Assembly (NCBI GenBank): GCA_017651065.1
Contig: JAGCDP010000057.1
Location: 1 to 63,805, forward strand
DNA length: 63,805 nt
From: Treponema sp.
Lineage (GTDB): Bacteria; Spirochaetota; Spirochaetia; Treponematales; Treponemataceae
Direction: 5' to 3'
The notes beneath the pieces were generated by a model. It had not been told where the DNA came from. It made no database searches and was given only the letters and a program-made list of their open reading frames with translations. This document shows positions 51,141-58,543 of the stretch, piece after piece (the stretch's first letter is position 1; each line of letters starts with the position of its first letter). A program made the position numbers and the translations under genes.

Positions 51141-52046
51141 ATGGACATCACTCTTCCCCCAAACTACAATTCATTAGCTGAAGCTCTTGTTTCTCTTTTT
51201 GGTAATTCTGTTGCAATTGCACAGACAGACAGGGTTTCGGGCGGTGACATAAACAAAGCATACGCTCTTACTCTGAACAACGGTAAACGCATTTTTATGA
51301 AAGCCAACGCAAAACAGAATGCCGCCTTTTTTACAGCAGAAGCTGCAGGTCTCACCGCAATTGCAAATACAAAAGCAATTGGCACTCCCGAAATCCTTTG
51401 TACCGGAACAGACGATGGGGAAGATGTTGGCTATAGCTTTCTTCTGTTGAAATATATTGAAAGCGGAAAAAAGCGTGCAGACTATTGGGAAGAGCTTGGA
51501 CGAAATCTTGCCGCTATGCACGATGCCCCGACTCAAGACAAAACATTTGGATTTTTTCAGGATAACTATGTAGGCGCACGCCCGCAGATAAACACCACTT
51601 GTGACAGCTGGATTTCTTTTTTCCGCGATAACAGACTTGCTCCTCAATTCAAAGCTGCTGATTCATATTTTTCATCCAGCGACAGAGAAGCAAACACAAA
51701 GCTCTTAGATCATCTGGAAGACTTCCTTATTGAACCGGAAAATCCAAGCTTAGTTCATGGTGACCTTTGGAACGGAAACGTAATGTGCGGCCCGGATGGA
51801 AAAGCAATGCTTATAGATCCGGCTTGCTACATAGGCCACGCAGAAGTAGATTTTGCAATGACAGAACTATTCGGAGGTTTTTCTCCTGCGTTTTATGAAG
51901 CATATCGCGAAGCACGACCTCTCCAGCCAGGCTACGAAAACCGTCGTGACCTTTACAATTTGTACCAGCTTTTAAATCACTTAAACTTGTTTGGCCCAAG
52001 TTATCTTGGTCCAGTTCAAAGCATCGTTGCAGAATATGTTGGATAA
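51141..52046 (+). CDS. Fructosamine kinase family protein
   Basis: 301 residues. Typical features: VSGGDINKAYALTLNNGKRIFMKANAK (ATP-binding lysine), AAFFTAEAAGLTAI, GYSFLLLKYIESG, FGFFQDNYVGARPQIN, SLVHGDLWNGNVMCGPDGKAMLIDPACYIGHAEVDFAMTELFGGF (catalytic HGD and DP). Family members phosphorylate ketoamines on glycated proteins or small amines so that the sugar is removed. It overlaps the MGMT-like gene by 11 bp and heads a four-gene operon devoted to damage repair, as inferred from the neighbours. Confidence 0.93.
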   Translation: MDITLPPNYNSLAEALVSLFGNSVAIAQTDRVSGGDINKAYALTLNNGKRIFMKANAKQNAAFFTAEAAGLTAIANTKAIGTPEILCTGTDDGEDVGYSFLLLKYIESGKKRADYWEELGRNLAAMHDAPTQDKTFGFFQDNYVGARPQINTTCDSWISFFRDNRLAPQFKAADSYFSSSDREANTKLLDHLEDFLIEPENPSLVHGDLWNGNVMCGPDGKAMLIDPACYIGHAEVDFAMTELFGGFSPAFYEAYREARPLQPGYENRRDLYNLYQLLNHLNLFGPSYLGPVQSIVAEYVG

Positions 52047-52383
52047 AAAAGAACTAATCTATGCTGCAGTTCGTTTGATTCCTCGAGGTAAGGTTGCATC
52101 GTATTCCCAGATTGGTGCCTTGCTTGGAAACTGCAATCTGCGTCGTTATGTCGGTAATGCACTTCACGAAAATCCAAGTAATGAAATTACACCGTGCCAC
52201 CGTGTTGTAAATTCAAAGGGCTTTTGTTCAGGAAGCTTTTCCTTTGGCGGCCCTGATGTTCAGCGTAACAAACTTGAAGCCGAAGGCGTGACATTTACAG
52301 ATGGTCACGTTGATATGCCAAAGCACAATATCACTCAGGAAGATTTTGAACTTATAAGCGCCGAGCTTGGAAAGATAAAATGA
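52036..52383 (+). CDS. MGMT-family DNA alkyltransferase-like protein
   Basis: 115 residues from ATG 52036, the start that gives only an 11-bp overlap. It contains only the DNA-binding/active-site domain of O6-alkylguanine transferases: RLIPRGKVASYSQIGALLGNCNLRRYVGNALHENPSNEITPCHRVVNSKGFCSGSFSFGG. The acceptor cysteine C54 lies in PCHRVV, so it may be an active transferase; ATL proteins have another residue there. The N-terminal methyltransferase domain of Ogt/Ada is absent. It overlaps the glycosylase gene by 4 bp. Confidence 0.9.
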   Translation: MLDKKELIYAAVRLIPRGKVASYSQIGALLGNCNLRRYVGNALHENPSNEITPCHRVVNSKGFCSGSFSFGGPDVQRNKLEAEGVTFTDGHVDMPKHNITQEDFELISAELGKIK

Positions 52384-52925
52384 ATGAAAACACAAGTGAA
52401 AAAATAATTCATGAGATTCCTCCCGTCTGGAACAAAGACAGCAAAGTTCTTTTGCTTGGCACAATGCCGTCTCCTGCCAGCCGCGCCGCCGGATTTTTCT
52501 ATATGCACCCGCAGAACAGATTCTGGAAAGTCCTGCCCGCAGTTTTTGGAGAAACCCTGGCTTTACCCAATAACGCTCCCGACACAAATGCTGTAATCAC
52601 AGAACGACGCAACTTTCTGCTCCGCCACAACCTTGCCCTATGGGATGTTTTAGCTTCCTGCGACATTCACGGTGCCGCAGATTCAAGTATTAAAAACGCA
52701 GTTCCAAATGACTTTACACCGCTGTTTGAAAAATCAAAAATCAAACACGTTTTTTGTACCGGCAAAACAGCATTCAATTTATGGCAGAAATTCTGCGCCG
52801 CCAAATATGAACTTCAATTCAACCTGCAGAGTCACTGCCTCCCAAGTACAAGCCCTGCAAACGCCGCCTGGAGCATAGACCGCCTTATAGAAGAATATCA
52901 GAAAAATGTGTTATCATATTTATAA
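52380..52925 (+). CDS. DNA-deoxyinosine glycosylase
   Basis: 181 residues. Member of the uracil-DNA-glycosylase superfamily branch that removes hypoxanthine: VWNKDSKVLLLGTMPSPASRAAGFFYMHPQNRFWKVLPAVFGE, LWDVLASCDIHGAADSSIKNAVPNDF, KHVFCTGKTAFNLW and CLPSTSPANAAWSIDRLIEEY at the C-terminus. GTMPSP and SPAN are the active-site motifs. It excises deaminated adenine. The ATGA overlap with the upstream gene and the 14-bp gap to the next point to an operon. Confidence 0.92.
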   Translation: MNENTSEKIIHEIPPVWNKDSKVLLLGTMPSPASRAAGFFYMHPQNRFWKVLPAVFGETLALPNNAPDTNAVITERRNFLLRHNLALWDVLASCDIHGAADSSIKNAVPNDFTPLFEKSKIKHVFCTGKTAFNLWQKFCAAKYELQFNLQSHCLPSTSPANAAWSIDRLIEEYQKNVLSYL

Positions 52926-52939
52926 ACAGGAGCAATCAC

Positions 52940-53299
52940 ATGATTCAAATCTTTGGAACAAATAAATCTTTTGATACAAAATCTGCACAGAGATTTTTTA
53001 AGGAACGACGAATAGACTTTCAGTTTGTAGACCTGAGGGAAAAAGAAATGTCTCCAGGGGAATTTGACTCAGTCGTTTCTGCACTTGCAAAAGATTTGGG
53101 TTCACGCGCAGACGCAATAGACGCTCTCATAGACAACAAATCAAAAGACTACTCAATCATTGCTTACCTTGATGACAGTGAAAAAGAAACTAAGCTTTTT
53201 GAAAATCAGACTAAGCTTATGAAGCAGCCTGTATGCCGCAATGGAAAAACTGCCGCAACTGTAGGCCTCCAGCAAAAAATCTGGGAAACCTGGAAATAA
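52940..53299 (+). CDS. ArsC/Spx-family thioredoxin-fold protein lacking the active-site cysteine
   Basis: 119 residues, GGAG at -10. It fits the ArsC/Spx family: IQIFGTNKSFDTKSAQRFFKERRIDFQFVDLREKEMSPGEFDSV at the N-terminus and FENQTKLMKQPVCRNGKTAATVGLQQKIWETW at the C-terminus. The active-site Cys, normally in a GTKKCxxT-type motif, is Ser here (GTNKSFDT); the only cysteine is in the PVCRNGK segment. It therefore cannot work as a classic arsenate reductase. The stop codon abuts the stop of the convergent nucleoside hydrolase gene. Confidence 0.85.
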   Translation: MIQIFGTNKSFDTKSAQRFFKERRIDFQFVDLREKEMSPGEFDSVVSALAKDLGSRADAIDALIDNKSKDYSIIAYLDDSEKETKLFENQTKLMKQPVCRNGKTAATVGLQQKIWETWK

Positions 53300-54196
53300 T
53301 TATTCTCCAAAAAACAACTTGAGTTTGGCAAAAAAATCTTCAAGGATAAATCTTGAATCAACGCTTGTATAAATGCGGATTACAGGAGAACCTTCTCGTG
53401 CTACAGAAGCAGTATCTTCATTTACAAAAGGCGCAGGTGCTTCTACAAACTTTCCGCAGCCAGGATTAATGGCAACGGCAATTGCAGGAGAGTCTCCAAG
53501 CGACCAGCTTTCGCCTTGAGTCCATCCGGCGCGGTCAGATAAATTATAGTCTAGCATGTTGTGATAGAGATGGTGGCCGATTTTTCCATAAGGCTCAACC
53601 TTAACCTTAAGCTCTGCGAGAGTCACATTTATTGTTGTATAAACATCAGACGGGATAAGCCAGATTTTTGCGCCACTCTGTAAAACTTCATTTGCGGCAG
53701 TAACATCGTTTCCGGCATTAAACTCTCTGAACGGAACAGGCTTCCCGATATTCTGAATGCCATGAGTTCCTATCCAGACAATTATGATTTTATCTTTTAT
53801 TTGCGGGCAGGCACGTAGCGCTATGGCAACATTTGTAATTGCACCCTGACACAAAATGTAGAGAGGCGAGGCATCAGCTTCAGTAGCTTCATCAATAATA
53901 AACTGTGCGGCAGGAGAAACTGCACTGTCTGTTTCAAGCGGCCCACTTTGTCCCATAAAAACAGGAACATCTACATCCATAGCCTCAAGTACAGTTCGAA
54001 CTTCATCATAACTGCGCTTGGTTGAACCAGGTTCACGGAAATGCTCTGCAAGGATTCCTTTTACAATAAGCTTAGGACTCATGAGTGCCTGGGCAATTGC
54101 AAAAGGATCATCGGCTTCGCATGCAGCATCCGTATCAATAATGACACGGATTTTTTTATAATCAGGAATCTTTATCAAATCATTCGGGTTTTTCAT
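53300..54196 (-). CDS. Nucleoside hydrolase family protein
   Basis: 298 residues. Inosine-uridine nucleoside hydrolase fold. The calcium motif at the N-terminus reads IIDTDAACEADDPFA in place of the usual DTDxGxDD, so one Asp/Gly is displaced by two residues; a similar form is known in the DUF1593-like branch. Further family parts: VKGILAEHFREP, LYILCQGAITNVAIALR, IIIVWIGTHGIQNIGKPVPFREFNAGNDVTAANEVLQSGAKIWLIPSDVYT (His and Asp of the site). Substrate may be a nucleoside or a nucleoside-like sugar. The gene is 38 bp downstream of the PQ-loop fusion gene on the same strand. Confidence 0.85.
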   Translation of the reverse strand: MKNPNDLIKIPDYKKIRVIIDTDAACEADDPFAIAQALMSPKLIVKGILAEHFREPGSTKRSYDEVRTVLEAMDVDVPVFMGQSGPLETDSAVSPAAQFIIDEATEADASPLYILCQGAITNVAIALRACPQIKDKIIIVWIGTHGIQNIGKPVPFREFNAGNDVTAANEVLQSGAKIWLIPSDVYTTINVTLAELKVKVEPYGKIGHHLYHNMLDYNLSDRAGWTQGESWSLGDSPAIAVAINPGCGKFVEAPAPFVNEDTASVAREGSPVIRIYTSVDSRFILEDFFAKLKLFFGE

Positions 54197-54234
54197 ACAA
54201 CTAATTTCACTGCATAATTTTTAGTTGTAAAGTA

Positions 54235-55206
54235 TTAACCTACCAGATTTGTTGTAGAAGTATCTTCCGCCAGAACATTGAACTCGTAGCTGTAAAGAAT
54301 TTCTGCAACATCGTTCAAAGGCTTTCTTGTGTTCAAGCCCATGCTGTGTGCAAACTCAACTGCAGCCTTTGTTGCGGCAGGATTCCAAAGATGTGCATTA
54401 TCAAGATTTACATAACTGCATTTTTCGGAATCGGCAATTGCTTTTATGTGGCGGTTTACAAGGCTGATTGCTTTATTATTCTGAGGATTTGCAAGAGAGA
54501 TTAAAGCAATGCGGCATTTCTTATTGATGCTCTTAATCTGCTGGATAAGTTCAAAATACTTAGTGTCAAATAAGGCGCTGTTGTTCATACAAAGGTTTAA
54601 ATCGTTTTCGCCAAGATGAATCATGATGCCTTCCGGAGCAAGCGGAGCAATGGCCTCAGAAAAATATTCCTTTACATTTTCCGACGAAAGTTTTTCGCAG
54701 CTCTTGTTGTAAATCTTAAAATTGAATTTGAATTCTTTTCCAAGACTCTGAACAGGAATCTTTGTGTCCAGTCCGTTTCCAAGAAGAATAACAGCGTTCT
54801 TTTCTTCTCTGTTGCTCTGTCCCTTTGGATTAATAAATTCATCAAGCGAGTAAGTGTAGTTCATATTTTCCTCCTGTGTATTGCCAATGCTGGCGGTGTT
54901 TGTTTTTATAATTTGTATCTGATTTTTTGCAGCAGCTTTTTTATCAAGACCTTTGTTCCTGATGTAAACAAGTACGTTCATCATAACAATTGCAAGATTC
55001 AAAAAGTAAACTGCAAGCACGTAATTAAACTGATGATTTATAAACTTTGCTGTAATGCCTGCAAGATACCCGGTGATTATCAAAAAGATAAATGCAAGGC
55101 TTGTTCCCTTTGCAGTGCGGGCTTTGTATGCCTTGATAACATTTAAAGGCCACGAGAACCCAAAGCAAACCAACATTAAAGCTTCAAAAAGATGACCAAA
55201 TTCCAT
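54235..55206 (-). CDS. PQ-loop-like membrane domain fused to an SGNH-like hydrolase domain
   Basis: 323 residues from ATG 55206 (GAGGTA upstream). Residues about 1-90 have three helices like half of a PQ-loop/SemiSWEET protein (FGFSWPLNVIKAYKARTAKGTSLAFIFLIITGYLAGI). A linker (about 93-145) follows, then an SGNH/GDSL-like domain: VILLGNGLDTKIPV in the block I position (GDS missing), IMIHLGENDLNLCMN (block III GxND) and ALISLANPQNNKAISLVNRHI, WNPAATKAAVEFAHSMGLNTR with a His. The serine nucleophile is not in its normal place, so activity is doubtful. I know no named family with this fusion. Confidence 0.6.
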   Translation of the reverse strand: MEFGHLFEALMLVCFGFSWPLNVIKAYKARTAKGTSLAFIFLIITGYLAGITAKFINHQFNYVLAVYFLNLAIVMMNVLVYIRNKGLDKKAAAKNQIQIIKTNTASIGNTQEENMNYTYSLDEFINPKGQSNREEKNAVILLGNGLDTKIPVQSLGKEFKFNFKIYNKSCEKLSSENVKEYFSEAIAPLAPEGIMIHLGENDLNLCMNNSALFDTKYFELIQQIKSINKKCRIALISLANPQNNKAISLVNRHIKAIADSEKCSYVNLDNAHLWNPAATKAAVEFAHSMGLNTRKPLNDVAEILYSYEFNVLAEDTSTTNLVG

Positions 55207-55368
55207 TTTTTTACCTCGTGGCTCTAATATAGCGCAAAACAAAAATCATTCAATTTTTTGAAAGTTTTAAAATGTTATTTGCGCGTGGATTTTCTTTACT
55301 TTTCAAAACCTTATTTTTTTTACTTTCAAAAGTGTGCCGAAAAATGAAATTTACTATATTATGAAATT

Positions 55369-56640
55369 ATGAAGACAACCCTGAACCGAAAGACTCTGAA
55401 TGCGCTTAGAAAAGAAATAAAAAGAAATCAGCTTGCGTTGATTATAGGAATTACGATTCTGCTCACGCTTGGCGGAATGACAATCAATATTTCTTCTAAC
55501 GACAAGGCCTTTAATCAGTCGCTTCAGGATACTTCGGAGCTTGTAACAAGACTTTATCATTTTGCAAAGGATATGAGTAAGCCTGAACTAATCAGTTACA
55601 TGGATTCGGTTGTTCAGGATTTACCTGACATTGATGTAATTTCCATTGTCGATAAAAATAATAACCGCATTTACCACGCGCATCACGAATTGATTGATAC
55701 GCAGTTTGACGGAAGCCATCCGGATTTTTCTACAATGGCCTCGGACTTTCTAACAGAAAATAACACTGGTCCTTCCGGTCCTCAGCGTCGAACTTATTCT
55801 GCAATTTATGATGATGACGGAAACTACGAAGGCTTTATAATGATTATCAAACTTCGTAATTCTATGCGCAGCGTTACCATAAGAACAGTTCTTCTTTTTC
55901 TTTTTGTCACACTCGCTGCAATTTTAATTGAGCTTGCAATAAGCGCCACTCTTTCTAAAAAAATCAAACGTCAGTTTTTAGAATTTGCCGAAGACCTTGA
56001 AGGAACAAAATTTCTTGTAGATTCCATGCGGGCAAACAATCACGATTTTACAAATAAGCTTCATGTAATTCTTGGACTTATTCAGATTGGTGAATACGAA
56101 AAGGCGCAGTCGTACATAGAGAATATTTCTATCATCCAGCGAGAGACAATCAGCCGTGTGATGAACTCAATTGACAATGCAAGCTTTGCCGCTCTGCTTA
56201 TAGGAAAAATTGCGCGTGCATCTGAATGCAATGTAAAATTTGTTCTTGATTCAAATCTTCATTTCTGCTCTCAGGATATTGATATTCCGTCGGAGGCGCT
56301 TGTTACAATCACCGGTAATTTAATAGACAATGCACTTGATTCAATGAATGAGATGCAGCATAGTGAAAGTAAGAGTGGCAGGCAGAACGAACTTAACTTT
56401 AGTGTTATGACAAAACTTGGTTCTCTTTTGATTACAGTAAAAGATTCGGGGATGGGAATTCCTGATAAAGTAAAACCGCATGTTTTTGAAAACGGATTTT
56501 CTACAAAGGGAGATGGACGTGGTGTAGGGTTATATCACACCAAGCTTTTGATAGAGCATCTTGGCGGAGAAATTTCGTTTGAATCGCAGGCGGGAGAGGG
56601 CACCTGTTTTATGGTAAGGATAAACGGTCAGGCAGAATAA
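55369..56640 (+). CDS. Sensor histidine kinase, DcuS/CitA-like
   Basis: 423 residues. Membrane helices at about 23-42 and 168-190 enclose a periplasmic sensor region of about 125 residues. The dimerisation helix has H225 in RANNHDFTNKLHVILGLIQ, as in CitA/DcuS kinases, and the ATPase domain has GNLIDNALDSMNE (N box), KDSGMGIPDKVKPHVFENGFSTKGDGRGVGLYHTKLLIE (G1/G2). The cytoplasmic PAS domain usual in this family is not present between TM2 and the dimerisation helix. The message may be leaderless (TATTAT then six bases to ATG). It abuts the response regulator with no gap. Confidence 0.93.
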   Translation: MKTTLNRKTLNALRKEIKRNQLALIIGITILLTLGGMTINISSNDKAFNQSLQDTSELVTRLYHFAKDMSKPELISYMDSVVQDLPDIDVISIVDKNNNRIYHAHHELIDTQFDGSHPDFSTMASDFLTENNTGPSGPQRRTYSAIYDDDGNYEGFIMIIKLRNSMRSVTIRTVLLFLFVTLAAILIELAISATLSKKIKRQFLEFAEDLEGTKFLVDSMRANNHDFTNKLHVILGLIQIGEYEKAQSYIENISIIQRETISRVMNSIDNASFAALLIGKIARASECNVKFVLDSNLHFCSQDIDIPSEALVTITGNLIDNALDSMNEMQHSESKSGRQNELNFSVMTKLGSLLITVKDSGMGIPDKVKPHVFENGFSTKGDGRGVGLYHTKLLIEHLGGEISFESQAGEGTCFMVRINGQAE

Positions 56641-57336
56641 ATGGAATACAAGGTTTTAATTGTCGAAGACGATCCAATGGTCGCAATGATAAACGAACAG
56701 TATGTTTGCAAAAATCCGCAGTTCGTTGTTGCCGCATCTTGCAGGAACGGGCAGGAAGCACTTGAGTTTTTGGAAGCCAATAAGGTAGACCTGATTGTCC
56801 TTGATATATTTATGCCTTACATGGACGGAATTGAAACCCTGAAAAAAATCCGCGAGAAAAAAATTGCCGCCGAAGTTATTATGGTAACTGCCGCCAACGA
56901 CTCTGCAACAATTGAAGAAACAATGCATCTTGGTGTAATCGATTATCTTATAAAGCCGTTTGCCTTTGAACGCTTTCAGGTAGCGCTTGAAAAGTTTGTT
57001 GCTCATCACAAAATCTTAACAGAACATAATACACTTGATCAGTCCAGCATAGACAACATGATTTCAAGTTCAGGAGAAAATACCGTAGCCAAACCAAACG
57101 ACATTGACCAGCAGGAGCTCCCAAAAGGCATTCAGAAAAAGACGCTGCTCTTGATAGAAGAATACCTTGAACAAAACGAAGGCTGGCACTCCGTTGGAAT
57201 GATAGCAGAAAAACTTGGCATTTCAATTGTAACCGCGCGCCACTACATGAACTATCTGGAAGAGAAAAACATCATCGTTGCAGAAATTAATTATGGTACC
57301 GGCGGAAGGCCGAGTGTTTTGTATAAGAAGGCTTAA
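56641..57336 (+). CDS. Response regulator, CitB/DcuR-like
   Basis: 231 residues, starting on the base after the kinase stop. Receiver domain at residues 1-125: YKVLIVEDDPMVAMINEQYV, phospho-acceptor D55 in LIVLDIFMPYMDGIETL, and VIDYLIKPFAFERF. The C-terminal part is a winged helix (KKTLLLIEEYLEQNEGWHSVGMIAEKLGISIVTARHYMNYLEEKNIIVAEINYGTGGRPSVLYK), typical of the CitB/DcuR family. With the kinase it likely regulates uptake of a dicarboxylate- or citrate-like compound. No transporter is adjacent. Confidence 0.93.
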   Translation: MEYKVLIVEDDPMVAMINEQYVCKNPQFVVAASCRNGQEALEFLEANKVDLIVLDIFMPYMDGIETLKKIREKKIAAEVIMVTAANDSATIEETMHLGVIDYLIKPFAFERFQVALEKFVAHHKILTEHNTLDQSSIDNMISSSGENTVAKPNDIDQQELPKGIQKKTLLLIEEYLEQNEGWHSVGMIAEKLGISIVTARHYMNYLEEKNIIVAEINYGTGGRPSVLYKKA

Positions 57337-57337
57337 C

Positions 57338-57790
57338 TTAGTTTATAAAAGGATTAATTATCTTTACACCATTCACAAGCTGGTTATGGTGCATATCTTC
57401 GGAATAAACAATCACACAACCCGAAGAATGTGCTGCAGAAACAATAAGAGAATCCCAGAAAGAAAACTGTGTTTGAATGCTGATATCAATTGCTTTATAT
57501 ATATTTGAAAGTGTAACTTGAGTTACAGGAAAATTGTCTACGAAAAAATCCAGATATTCTTTTGCAACTTCTTTCGAAACATTTAGTTTTTTTGTTGTTA
57601 CAGAAAAAAATTCTTGAAGGCTTTGAGTAGAGATCGCTCCTATTTTATTTTGCATGGCCTTATTTATAAGGTCGATAGCAATTTTTTGTTTTAGAGAATC
57701 CCGTTCATCAACAGAATATATCAGTATATTTGAATCGAAGAAAACTTTTCCTTCTTCGACAAGTGTCCGTTCTTTTGAGCTACCTTTCAT
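57338..57790 (-). CDS. PIN domain toxin-like RNase
   Basis: 150 residues from ATG 57790, chosen because GGGAGGAAAT precedes it at ideal distance and it overlaps the antitoxin-like gene by 11 bp. PIN motifs: VFFDSNILIYSVDE (first Asp), QSLQEFFSVT (Glu), FSFWDSLIVSAAHSSGCVIVYSEDM (WD and final D). These four acidic residues coordinate metal for RNA cleavage. Together with the upstream XRE gene it forms a VapC-type toxin-antitoxin module. The 3' end lies two bases from the response regulator stop. Confidence 0.88.
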   Translation of the reverse strand: MKGSSKERTLVEEGKVFFDSNILIYSVDERDSLKQKIAIDLINKAMQNKIGAISTQSLQEFFSVTTKKLNVSKEVAKEYLDFFVDNFPVTQVTLSNIYKAIDISIQTQFSFWDSLIVSAAHSSGCVIVYSEDMHHNQLVNGVKIINPFIN

Positions 57791-58340
57791 ATATTTCCTC
57801 CCTTGTCCACTTAGTGCCATCAGACCTTGGATGATATTTTTCATTCAACTTCAACAATTGGTCAATTCCGGTACTCTTTTTTTCCGGCATAATTTTTTCT
57901 GCAGTAGAATTTCTTACTATTTCAGCAAGCATTTCCAAAACCATAAGCTGCTCACTATAAATAAGCTTTGGTAGCATTTCGACAATTGATTTTAAATACA
58001 TGGATTGTGGTTGTGTTTTACGAGAGGGAATATCATAGGTCAAAGTATTTCCAGTTCTTTTTCCAGATGAATATTGTGGTGCAGAATCGTGAACTTCAAG
58101 GGTTTGTTCTTCTGAGTTTTCATAAATTCCTTTTTTATCGCCAAAGGAATCATCAATAATTGTGTCATAAGTTACATGATAAAAATGCGCTAAATCAGAA
58201 ACGATTTTCACAGGAGGCTCAACAAGTCCAGTTTCATATTTAATATACATCTGCCGAGAGATGCCTAAGAATTGAGCCACAGCCGCTTGAGAATAATTGT
58301 TCTGCTCTCTAAGAACTTTTATAGTGTTGTTCATTGCCAT
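57780..58340 (-). CDS. XRE-family regulator, likely antitoxin partner
   Basis: 186 residues. N-terminal helix-turn-helix: IKVLREQNNYSQAAVAQFLGISRQMYIKYETGLVEPPVKIVSDLAHFYHVTYDTII. The C-terminal part (residues 90-186) is long for an antitoxin and holds LYSEQLMVLEMLAEIVRNS and the end KWTREEIYER. TTGACT, 16 bases, TATACT then six bases to ATG 58340 gives a leaderless promoter; a GTCAATATATGTTGAC palindrome covers the -35 boxes of this promoter and the divergent one, a likely autoregulatory site. Toxin-antitoxin function is inferred from gene order. Confidence 0.82.
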   Translation of the reverse strand: MAMNNTIKVLREQNNYSQAAVAQFLGISRQMYIKYETGLVEPPVKIVSDLAHFYHVTYDTIIDDSFGDKKGIYENSEEQTLEVHDSAPQYSSGKRTGNTLTYDIPSRKTQPQSMYLKSIVEMLPKLIYSEQLMVLEMLAEIVRNSTAEKIMPEKKSTGIDQLLKLNEKYHPRSDGTKWTREEIYER

Positions 58341-58346
58341 GAGGAT

Positions 58347-58374
58347 AGTATAACATGGTTTTTTGTTAAGTCAA
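58347..58374 (-). promoter_or_regulatory. Promoter of the XRE-PIN operon
   Basis: On the minus strand TTGACT, 16 bases, TATACT. Six bases further is the ATG at 58340, so the message is probably leaderless. Confidence 0.6.
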
Positions 58375-58385
58375 TATATGTTGAC
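58370..58385. promoter_or_regulatory. Palindromic operator between divergent promoters
   Basis: GTCAATATATGTTGAC, five-base arms with six central bases. It covers the -35 boxes of both the XRE promoter and the small-RNA promoter. Confidence 0.55.
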
Positions 58386-58409
58386 AATTATAGTAAACTT
58401 TAGTATTAT
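58381..58409 (+). promoter_or_regulatory. Consensus promoter for a small RNA
   Basis: Perfect TTGACA, exactly 17 bases, TATTAT. The region downstream contains no convincing plus-strand protein-coding frame before the terminator at 58500-58527. Confidence 0.6.
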
Positions 58410-58415
58410 AGGTTT

Positions 58416-58527
58416 AAAATTTGACGAGCAGGAAAGGCACCCTGCACTCCCGAAAGGGAACCTGATATGATGGATACGCCGCCCATCCAAATTTTTTATA
58501 AGCCACTTCTTTTGAGGTGGCTTTTTT
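58416..58527 (+). ncRNA. Candidate small structured RNA divergent from toxin-antitoxin operon
   Basis: About 110 bases between a consensus promoter (58381-58409) and an intrinsic terminator (58500-58527). Local hairpins are visible: GCAGG/CCTGC, CCC-GAAA-GGG and TGGAT/ATCCA. The next gene is convergent, so it is not a leader of a downstream gene. No known RNA family was recognised; a resemblance to a TPP riboswitch fragment was rejected. Shared operator with the XRE gene suggests common control. Transcription unproven. Confidence 0.4.
58500..58527 (+). terminator. Terminator of the candidate small RNA
   Basis: Stem AAGCCAC/GTGGCTT, loop TTCTTTTGAG, then a T run (TTTTTT). Confidence 0.8.
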
Positions 58528-58543
58528 CTTTTTCGGTGGAAAA

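Noticed and set aside
58450..58490. Possible TPP riboswitch (ACCTGATATGATGGATAC resembles part of the THI box)
   Set aside because: The CTGAGA segment and the flanking P1 stem are missing, and no thiamine gene follows on that strand.
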